From: Auxenochlorella pyrenoidosa
Lineage: Eukaryota > Chlorophyta > Trebouxiophyceae > Chlorellales > Chlorellaceae
DNA length: 12,137 bases
Assembly: GCA_001430745.1 (NCBI GenBank)
Contig: KQ482053.1
Coordinates: 154,844-166,980, forward strand
Direction: 5' to 3'
Within the stretch, counting starts at the first letter, position 1. Each line of letters begins with the position of its first letter. A model generated the notes under the pieces. The model ran no database searches and was not told where the DNA came from. It saw only the letters and a list, made by a program, of their open reading frames with translations. A program made the translations under genes and the position numbers. Below are positions 1 to 6,619 of this stretch, piece after piece.

Positions 1-1
1 G

Positions 2-559
2 TGGGCAGCGTATGGCCTGCTGCAGCTGACACTAACGCTGGCGCAGGCGGCAGCGGCGGCGCAGCATGCGTGGCAGCCTCCGCCAGAGGTGTCTGCCGCC
101 CTGCCTGGGCTCATGCTGCACCTGCAGCTGAGCTGCCAGCGGCAGCAGCAGGACGCGTCGGCGGATCCACCGCCGCCTGGCAGCGCTGCCGATGGCACCG
201 CCGGCAGCAGCGATGCGCCGCCCGTTATGCTCAGCACCCAACAGGCCTCGGCGCTCTGCCTGCGCCTGCTGTCGCTGCAGCCTACGCCGCTGCTGCCGCA
301 GCTGCTGGCAGCCGTGGCTGGCGGCGTGCAGGCGGATGCCTGGCTGCTGCCGGCGGCGCTGCACCTGCTGCTGGCGCTGCTGCGAGAGCCCGGCCTGCGG
401 GCAGCGCTGCTTGAGGAGCAGGCCGGAGTGCAGGGAGCGGTGGCGGCCTGCCGCGCGGCGGCAGAGGCGGCGGGCGGCGCGACACTGGGCGGCCGCGGCT
501 GCCAGGAGCAGCTGAGGCAGGCCGAGGGGCTGTGCGCGGCGGTGCTGGGGGCAGCATGA
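2..559 (+). CDS. C-terminal part of an unrecognised Leu/Ala-rich helical protein (5' end outside window)
   Basis: The frame is open from base 2 to the TGA at 557-559, giving about 185 residues with no start needed inside the window. The visible part has an Ala/Gln-rich start, a Gln/Asp/Pro-rich loop (near bases 135-210), then runs of amphipathic helix rich in Leu and Ala, such as LCLRLLSLQPTPLLPQLL and LLPAALHLLLALLREPGL. This looks like the end of a helical-repeat (HEAT/ARM-type) or other all-helical protein, but I see no family signature and do not name it. Coding status rests on the long open frame, on Leu/Ala-rich sequence resembling the neighbouring proteins, and on a TGTAA poly(A) signal at 768-772, 209 bases after the stop. 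The two other plus-strand frames are also open for long stretches because the DNA is so GC-rich, so the choice of frame is not certain. The gene converges on the SPICE1-like gene. Confidence 0.6.
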   Translation, partial: WAAYGLLQLTLTLAQAAAAAQHAWQPPPEVSAALPGLMLHLQLSCQRQQQDASADPPPPGSAADGTAGSSDAPPVMLSTQQASALCLRLLSLQPTPLLPQLLAAVAGGVQADAWLLPAALHLLLALLREPGLRAALLEEQAGVQGAVAACRAAAEAAGGATLGGRGCQEQLRQAEGLCAAVLGAA

Positions 560-709
560 CGCTGCAGTACCCCTCTCTGAGTTGGCGGCTGGCCCACGCA
601 GCTTGCTGCATGCCAGCCGTAGCTTCCGCATGCATGTCATCGCTTGCAAACTGGCCCATGCGTTGGACCGACTGCAAAGGGCATGGCCCGCCACGCTGGC
701 CTCGACAGC

Positions 710-714
710 TTACA
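710..714 (-). terminator. Poly(A) signal TGTAA of gene B (reads TTACA on the + strand)
   Basis: This is the minus-strand TGTAA, 230 bases beyond the minus-strand stop at 944-946. Cleavage would fall near 690-700, so the 3' UTR of gene B would cross the end of gene A's transcript. Confidence 0.5.
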
Positions 715-767
715 ACCGCTCACACTCTCCCCCCACCCATGGCGCTCTTGGTCTTGCACCCCTGCTT

Positions 768-772
768 TGTAA
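768..772 (+). terminator. Poly(A) signal TGTAA of gene A
   Basis: TGTAA is the usual green-algal nuclear polyadenylation signal, normally 10-20 bases before the cleavage site. It lies 209 bases past the stop at 557-559 and is followed by a T-rich stretch. Confidence 0.55.
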
Positions 773-943
773 CTTTTGTTTGGTGCGACTGCCCATCCAG
801 TTCAGAATGTCAGGAACATTGCATGGGAGAGCAGCCAAATCAGCAGGCGAAACCCTGCCGTCTTGGAGACCCTCTGGCTTCCTTGTTAGGGCTAAAAGTC
901 TGTCTAACCGCAACTTAACTTGCGAACAGACCCCCAGAGGCAG

Positions 944-2890
944 CTAACTCTGGGAGGACATGCCGCTGCGCGTGGGAGTTGGAACAGGCAGCCTGGCGGC
1001 ATCCCGCTGCCGTGGGGGGCTGTTCTCCTCCTCCACATGCCGCTCCCAGCAGCTGACCGCAGCATTGCCAGCGGCGGTTCTCGGGAGTGGGGGGCCGGCG
1101 CGCGGCTTGAGCACGGGCGCAGCTGCGCGCGCCGCCTGCGCTGCAGCGGGCTGCAGCTGGGCAAGCCCTTGGAAGGCGGGCAGCTGCAGCGAGGCCAGCA
1201 CATCCTCTTGCGCCGCCTGGTGGGAGCTGCTGCGAGCTGGGGGTTGGGCTGACGCTGCTGTCGGGGGCCCCACAGCCTCCTTGTCTTCAGAAGCACACGC
1301 GCCGCCACATGCCGCCCGCGCCTGCGCCTGCTGCGCAATGGACAGCGCCTCTGCCGCAGCCCTGGCCTGCAGAATGGCAGCACCCGCTGCGGCAGCTGCT
1401 GTCGGCCGCCACGGGCTGCCCTCTTGCGAGTGATGCGGCGCTGCCGCGACGGCTGCGCTGGCCGGCGCCGCGCCAGCAGCCAGGAAACCGCTCAGCTGGG
1501 TCTGTAGCGAGGTCAGCAGGGTGCTGGTGTGGCTCACAAATTCGTTAAGATCTGCGGCAGGCAAGGGGGAGGTGAGCAGGCTCGTGACGACAGGTGGCGA
1601 CAGCTCAGCAGGTGGTTGAGCAGGGAGGGGCACATGGGCGCGTGCAGGCCACTCAGGTGAGCATCTCTGTGCAGGCGGTTGGGCATGGCTCAAGGCACCA
1701 TCTAGAGGCTCTCTCCACCATCCACAGACCATGCAGCCCCTCAGCTGGAGCTTGCCTGTCTGCAGCTGTGCATTCTGCTCCCTCAGCTGCGCCACCTCGG
1801 CCCGCGTCTCATGAAGCTCCGCCTCCACTCCCGCCAGCCCTGCCAGCCGGCCCTCAGCCGCCTCCAGCCGCGCCTCCAGCTGCTCTTCCGCCTTCGATGG
1901 CCGCTGCCATGCAGTGGTGGCTCGGTGCTGCGGGCAGCATGGCCCAGCGTCGCTGTCGGCCCCAAGAGCTGCCGCTATCCCAGCTGCCGCTGCCGCCACC
2001 TGCCGCTGCCGTGCCCTGCGTGCTGCCGCTGGCCCCAGGTGCCCCTCGCCCTCGCTGTCTGAGGTGCTCTCAGCTGGGGGCTTGCGTGCCAATGCAGCTG
2101 GTCGCCCTGCTGCTGCCGCTGCCGTGCCGTGCTGGTGGCGCAGTGCGCTCTGCAGGCGCTGAACACTGCGCCGGCAGCCCTCAGTGTCGGTGCCGCTGTC
2201 ACTCGAGGCCTCCTCTCCATCCAAAGCCGCCGCTGCTGCTGCCGCTGCCCGGAGCTCTGCCAGCCGGCGCTGCGCTGCGGTGGGTGCTGACACCGGCGCC
2301 GGCGGGATGCCGGCCAGGCCATACCTGCACTGCAGCTCTGCCACAAAGGCCTGCATGTCCACCAGCGAGCCGCCAGCATCGCTGTCGCTGTCGGGTGCTG
2401 CAGCGTTTGCTGCGCCTGCTGCACCCATCTCTTCCCTGCTGGCGCCACAGAGTTTCAACTGCCAGCCCTCGCAGCCACCTGCCCATACCTCCTCTGCCAA
2501 GCCGACCGTTGCTTCCCCTGCTGCTGCCGCCGCATCCATCTGCTGCTGGCTGTGTGCTGCCCAGCTCTGCTGGCGGTGCCGGCTCTGTCGCAGCGACTTG
2601 CGAAAGGCCTGCAGTATGGCGGGGTCGACAGCATGGGTGCTGCGCCCTTTGCATGCACTACATTTGCCTCTTTCATGACATGCATGCTGTAGGCATCGAA
2701 ATCTGCTCACCAGCTCCTCTGCTGTCAGCTTGTGCTTGTGAAGGTCTGTGGTGCTTGAATTCCACGGCGGCAGCGCCCGCTGCTGCCGAGGCACTGCAGG
2801 TGCTGCCGCAGGTTTCCGGCTGCCCCGCTTCTGCTTCTTGCCGCTTCTGTTCTTGCGCGGAAAGGGGATGCTCCAAGCCTGGGCTTGCAT
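944..2890 (-). CDS. SPICE1/CCDC52-like spindle and centriole-associated coiled-coil protein, 3 exons
   Basis: My model has exons 2890-2711, 2608-1756 and 1551-944 (546 residues), stop TAG. The ATG at 2890 is the only in-frame ATG after the upstream stop near 3065. Residues 11-26 are very basic (KNRSGKKQKRGSRK). Residues 43-60 read WNSSTTDLHKHKLTAEEL; removing intron 1 continues them into FRKSLRQSRHRQQSW. This matches the start of SPICE1-family proteins as I recall it: a basic stretch, W-[DN], TDL, then x-P/A-E-[DE]-L, then a basic helix with an R/K-S-K/R-x-x core. The family acts at spindle poles and centrioles in centriole duplication and chromosome congression. An Ala-rich acidic middle with DSDSD and SDSE patches (possible casein kinase 2 sites) follows. 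A coiled coil (about residues 300-365) runs through LREQNAQLQT into DLNEFVSHTSTLLTSLQTQL across intron 2. The Ala/Pro-rich C-terminus is unassigned. Family assignment rests on one short motif plus the coiled coil, so it is moderate. Confidence 0.62.
   Translation of the reverse strand: MQAQAWSIPFPRKNRSGKKQKRGSRKPAAAPAVPRQQRALPPWNSSTTDLHKHKLTAEELVSRFRCLQHACHERGKCSACKGRSTHAVDPAILQAFRKSLRQSRHRQQSWAAHSQQQMDAAAAAGEATVGLAEEVWAGGCEGWQLKLCGASREEMGAAGAANAAAPDSDSDAGGSLVDMQAFVAELQCRYGLAGIPPAPVSAPTAAQRRLAELRAAAAAAAALDGEEASSDSGTDTEGCRRSVQRLQSALRHQHGTAAAAAGRPAALARKPPAESTSDSEGEGHLGPAAARRARQRQVAAAAAGIAAALGADSDAGPCCPQHRATTAWQRPSKAEEQLEARLEAAEGRLAGLAGVEAELHETRAEVAQLREQNAQLQTGKLQLRGCMVCGWWREPLDGALSHAQPPAQRCSPEWPARAHVPLPAQPPAELSPPVVTSLLTSPLPAADLNEFVSHTSTLLTSLQTQLSGFLAAGAAPASAAVAAAPHHSQEGSPWRPTAAAAAGAAILQARAAAEALSIAQQAQARAACGGACASEDKEAVGPPTAASAQPPARSSSHQAAQEDVLASLQLPAFQGLAQLQPAAAQAARAAAPVLKPRAGPPLPRTAAGNAAVSCWERHVEEENSPPRQRDAARLPVPTPTRSGMSSQS
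1552..1755 (-). other. Intron 2 of the SPICE1-like gene, apparent GC-AG intron (204 bases)
   Basis: The minus-strand acceptor is clear: TTGCCTGCCGCAG|ATCTTAACG. The donor that best preserves the protein is ACAG|GCAAGC, a GC donor otherwise matching the consensus. The join is in phase 1 (G+AT = Asp) and gives an unbroken coiled coil across the junction. A GT donor at 1725 (GTGGAT, 174 bases) also keeps frame, but it leaves about ten residues (GKLQLRGCMV) that do not fit the heptads. The intron has no in-frame stop. Confidence 0.6.
2609..2710 (-). other. Intron 1 of the SPICE1-like gene (GTGAGC...CTGCAG, 102 bases)
   Basis: The minus strand reads CTG|GTGAGC at the donor and CATACTGCAG|GCC at the acceptor, phase 0. 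Its length is a multiple of three with no stop, so the frame stays open if it is retained. Removing it restores a continuous SPICE1-like motif, while retaining it inserts 34 residues rich in Cys and His. That is the main reason for calling it an intron. Confidence 0.72.
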
Positions 2891-3919
2891 CAGGAGGCAC
2901 CTTGCAAAGCGGGAGGCCTGCAGTCGACCGCGGCCGACGTACAGGCGCCTGGCTTTGGCAGAAAGCTGCCAGGCGGTGATTGAGGGGAGCAGATGAAGAC
3001 GGTGAAACGTTCTCGCCTGCAGCCGGTCAACAAGGCGAAGCAGGCACAGCGCCGCGCACAGAACTCACTGTCACTGCTGTCTATTCTCCATCGTGCATGT
3101 TATGGCTCTCCTCTGCATAAAATCATCTGCACATCTGTCAACCTTACTTGGAGGTGGATGTTTGAGCTGGTTTGAGATTGGGTCATCACGGGCCACGATC
3201 AACTGCTGGTGCTGGTGCCCGCAGCTGACATGCCGGTGAGATGGCTTGGCGCGTCACAGCTCCTCCCCTTTGCGATGGACTGTCCCTGGCAGCAGGCTCA
3301 AGTGCTGGAGTACGGGTTGTCAGTGCACCCGGCGGGTATTGAGTGTTGCGCTCATGTGCGCCGACCTAGGCGGCGCACACGAGCCAACCGAGACGCAGCA
3401 CAGGGGTCCAGACAGCGAGGACAGGGCCCACCCACACTGCTTGTTGAACATTTGCTTCTCGTTTGCTAAGTTCAAGCATTGTGGGCACAGCAGCACGGTT
3501 GCTGCTGCACACTTGCAGGCATCTGCCGGCGCTGGTACGGCAGGGCATGGCAGGCAGCAGCAGGCGTGCGCAGCAGTGCGCCATGTTTGGAAGTAAGGTG
3601 ACGGTTGCATGTGCCCCCCGTAGACGTATCAAGGGCTTGTCATGCGTTGCTTAAGTGTTGAGTGGATGGGTTGGCACAACGTGACTGGTCGGCAGGCGGC
3701 GCGTGGCAGCGGCACCAGCACAGGGCCGGCGCTATAGGGAGCTGTGGGCCGCATCCGATGACATCATTCTTGAACAACGATCACTTTTACCACTGTTGGA
3801 GCGCTGAATACAAAACTTGACGAAAGCGGCCGCAGCTTCCGCACTGCCCAAGCTTGCACGCCCGCCGGAGGCGTCCGCACATTTCGTGAAATTTCGTACA
3901 TAGGCGTGGCGTCCACGCC
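2891..3919. promoter_or_regulatory. Divergent intergenic region and probable bidirectional promoter of genes B and C
   Basis: About 1.0 kb separates the ATG of the SPICE1-like gene (-) from that of the membrane-protein gene (+). No open frame here reads like a conserved protein. The B frame stays open upstream to about 3064 but without an ATG, so I treat that stretch as 5' UTR. There is an AT-richer patch with GCATAAAATC at about 3115-3124, and a short direct repeat ATTTCGT-GAA-ATTTCGT at 3881-3897, just before the start of gene C. I see no confident TATA box or known operator. Confidence 0.4.
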
Positions 3920-6119
3920 ATGTCCGCCGAGAGCGAGGGTCCACAGGCGGCAGGCCCCTTGCCGCTCCTGCAGTCGCTGGCTTGCCTCCTGATGATCGCA
4001 TGGATCGCGAGAATGTGGTCTGAGCGCGAGCGCCAGATTCAGCTGCAGCAGGAGGCGGCAGCGGCGGCGGCTCGATTACGGCCACTGCGGCGCACGCCTT
4101 CAAGCACCCCTCAGCACTGCCCGGTGCACATGCAGGCAAGCCTGGGCTGCCGGACGAGTTGATGCAATGGGGACACAGGGTCGAATGCAGCAGCTGTGCT
4201 GCAGTCTCCCCACCACCTCGCCGCAGCCGGCGGCCGCCCCGGGTGTCGCGCCATGACGCCCGCTCGTGGCCCATGTGCCTGCTGCAGGTCCTGGCCGGCC
4301 TGGTGGGCAGCGTGATCCAGCTGGTGGCCATCCTCACAAAGCACGACCTGGGGGACCTGGTCCGAGCGCCGCTGGGCGCCGCCAGCCCCTGCCTGGCTGT
4401 TCTGGTGCTGCTGGTGTCCGGGATGCTCGTCCCGGCGCTCGCGCCGCGCTGGTTTGAGCGGCACCGCGTGCCCCTCTTCGCCGCCAGCCGCCTGCTGTAC
4501 TTCTCGCTGCCCACGGTGCAGAGCCCGCGCGGGTACAGCTACATCCTGCAGGCGCGCTGCCCGGGCCCCCTGCTGCAGTGTGTAGTGCGTGTGCGGTGTG
4601 TGTATGCTCTGTCGGTGCAGTGGCCAGCTGCCTGCAGCCGCTGTGTTGCCCGCCCTGGTGGCGCCCGCCGCCTGGCAACCTGCGCGCTGGCGGCGGAGCG
4701 CCCCGTCAGCGCCTGTTGCTGCTGCTGGCTGCCGCTTCCCGGGCACGGCTGCCCGCCCACCCGCCTGCTCGTCCTGCACCGCTGCAGAGCGTGCCCAGCC
4801 ACGGCCGGTTCAGCAAGCTGCGAGACGTCTGGCTCTTCTCGCTAGGTGTGCCGCGCTGACTGGGCCGCGCCGCGCCGCCTGCTCCGGCTGGCGGGCCTGC
4901 AGCGTTGCTGTGCAGCATGCCTGCCCGGCATCCCGCTCCGCAACGGCCCGCCTCGAGCCGCCCGGGCCTGCCTCTGGGCGGCCTCAGAGCCATGCTGCGC
5001 TGTTGTGGACATCGGCATGCTGTGCTGCATGCTGTGCTCCATGCTGTGGTCACCCCCAGCGTGCCACCTGGCGTCCTGCCAAGCCGCCCCGCGTCCACAC
5101 CGCGGGGCACCAGCCATTTACCCATGAACTGATTTCTATGAACTGCTGCCCCTACCCCCCACCCCGCGCAGGCACCCGGGGCATCGCTCTCGTGCTTGCC
5201 CCAGTCTTCCTGCCGCTGCCGCTGCTGGTGCATGCGCTGGTGGCGGCAGCTTCCATGCAGGTGCGTGCTGGCCAGCGCATTCGGGCCGTGCCTAGCATGC
5301 CCAGCTGCCACGCTCGCAAGCCCGGCTTGGCTGCTGCTCGGGCAGGCTGGGGCCGCGCATGCGCTGCGTGGTGCTGAGCCGCAGCAAAGGCGCGCACGTT
5401 GCACTGCTGCTCGTATGCGCTGGGCGGTTGCTCTTCCCCTGCTGTCCCAACCTTCCCTGCACCCTGCCGTGCCTGGCCCCCAAACCACCCCTTCCCACCC
5501 ATCTCACCCCACCCCACCCCGCCCCGCACTGCAGCGCGTGCGAGCAGCCGAGGAGATTTGCGCCACACCGATGCTGCAGCACCCGCTGTGGCAGCGGCGG
5601 GTGCACTGGGCGCACCTCACCGCCGAGATGCTGCCCCTGGTGCCGCCGCAGCAGCGAGCCGCCGACGCCGGCGTCACATGCGGCGCCGCGGCCGGCGGCG
5701 GCCTTCCCGGCGGCAGCTGCGGCGCTGCCGGCGGCTCGGCAGACTGCCGAGTCTTTGTGGCTTTCTTCCAGGCCTTCATGGCGACAGTGTCGGTGCTGCT
5801 TGCAGCCCAGCTGGAGGCGCCTCGCGCCTCGGCAGCCGCAGCGGCGCAAGCGGCAGCAGATGCGGCGGCAGCGGCAGCAGCGACGGATGCGCCCGGCGGC
5901 GCAGGGGGCCTCGGGTGGCTGTCCCGTCCCCGGCGATGGCTGAGGGGCGTGCTGGCTGAGGCCGACGCCTCGCTGCGACAGCTGTGTGACATGCTGAGCG
6001 GGCGCAGCTGGGCGGGGGTGGCGCAGCTGGCGTGCTGGTGCCTGTTGCTCTCCCTCCTCTGGAACCTTGCCACCTGGCTCGAGGAGCCGCGCCCATCGCT
6101 GCCAAGCCTGGGTGCCTGA
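3920..6119 (+). CDS. Multi-pass membrane protein of unknown function, 5 exons
   Basis: Proposed exons are 3920-4123, 4288-4584, 4788-4845, 5172-5260 and 5535-6119 (410 residues); all joins keep phase. The ATG at 3920 follows an in-frame stop at 3887. Six hydrophobic segments are visible: LQSLACLLMIAWIARMW (about 14-33), VLAGLVGSVIQLVAIL (69-85), CLAVLVLLVSGMLVPAL (102-120), IALVLAPVFLPLPLLVHALV (190-212), FVAFFQAFMATVSVLLAAQL (289-308) and VAQLACWCLLLSLLWNLATW (378-398). Between the last two lies a Gly/Ala/Cys-rich loop, then a poly-Ala stretch (about 315-332) and a basic RPRRW patch. I recognise no family. It resembles the lineage-specific polytopic proteins common in chlorophyte genomes, and no transporter or enzyme motif is visible. 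Exon 3 is least certain: an acceptor at 4636-4637 with a 53-base intron is an in-phase alternative that adds 50 residues. The cellular membrane cannot be assigned; no clear signal peptide is visible. Confidence 0.7.
5015..5050 (+). repeat. Three-copy 12-base tandem repeat in intron 3 of gene C
   Basis: Units are GCATGCTGTGCT (5015-5026), an identical copy (5027-5038) and a diverged CCATGCTGTGGT (5039-5050). It lies in the 4846-5171 intron of the membrane-protein gene. Being non-coding and tandem, it is a likely site of length variation between strains. Confidence 0.7.
5507..5525 (+). repeat. Four C4 tracts with one-base spacers (G-quadruplex on the - strand)
   Basis: C4-A-C4-A-C4-G-C4 on the + strand means four G4 runs with single-base loops on the - strand, the most stable G-quadruplex arrangement known. 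It forms the pyrimidine tract of the last intron of gene C and ends 9 bases before the acceptor AG at 5533-5534. A similar C4TAC6AC4 tract (5153-5168) precedes the previous exon. Confidence 0.75.
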
Positions 6120-6619
6120 GCAACCACTGCAACGAACCTGCTACTGGCGGTTCCATCGGCCTTGCCGCTGCCCTTCCTCCCTGTCCAACTGAGTTCATTC
6201 CTATATCTGCTGGCAATCCTTTTCCCTGTCCATTCAGCCCTGGATTTCTACGTACTTGTCGCATGAGATAGTGTGCATTACCCGACTTGCTGTTACGCAG
6301 TGTTCTTGGCTCACGCCCTTCTGACCAAGTCCTCCCACTAACGCCCATCCCAAAGGCAGCCCCGGCTACACGACTCCACCCTTCTACTCGCCCCTGGTCC
6401 ATCACCCTGCAATTCTGCATCACAAATACGTGAGGTTCGCAACACTGGTACGACAACAAAAACAAGCAGCCGGCGGCATGCTGAATACAGAAGAAAGGAA
6501 TGCAACCCAGGGGCAACGAGAGCGGCGCGTTATCGTGCAAGCTTCCCTGGCCTCAACAAGTAAACGCTCTGCTGGTGCACCAGGCAATGCACGCACAGCT
6601 GGCTAGCTGTCCAGGCAAC
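6120..6619. other. Convergent intergenic region between genes C (+) and D (-)
   Basis: 500 bases separate the facing stop codons. There is no convincing coding sequence and composition is more mixed than the exons. I scanned both strands and found no TGTAA in this interval (nor TTACA on the + strand), so 3' end signals for C and D are not identified and must be variants. Confidence 0.5.

Larger units (their letters stand above)
560..943. other. Convergent intergenic region: 3' UTRs of genes A (+) and B (-)
   Basis: No gene is visible between the two facing stop codons. Base composition is more mixed than in the flanking exons, as expected for 3' untranslated sequence. It holds one TGTAA poly(A) signal on each strand, placed so that the two transcripts should overlap tail to tail by roughly 100 bases. 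Confidence 0.6.

Noticed and set aside
1594..2979. 461-codon open frame on the + strand, opposite the SPICE1-like gene
   Set aside because: It is Pro/Cys/Arg/Leu-rich with no domain and is antisense to a frame with a recognisable motif and coiled coil.
2993..3175. 60-codon plus-strand frame starting MKTVKRSR
   Set aside because: It is short, ends without domain or poly(A) signal, and lies in the 5' region between divergent genes.
4585..4637. 53-base intron in gene C giving a longer exon 3
   Set aside because: It keeps phase, but it is very short and adds Pro/Arg-rich sequence. The acceptor at 4786-4787 gives a normal 203-base intron. Kept only as an alternative.
3732..4779. Minus-strand open frames of 222-260 codons over the start of gene C
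   Set aside because: They overlap the membrane-spanning exons in antisense and have erratic Arg/Ala/Ser composition with no motif.
4706..5568. Minus-strand open frames of 138-260 codons inside gene C introns and exons
   Set aside because: They cross exon-intron borders of a coherent plus-strand gene and read as random GC-rich sequence.
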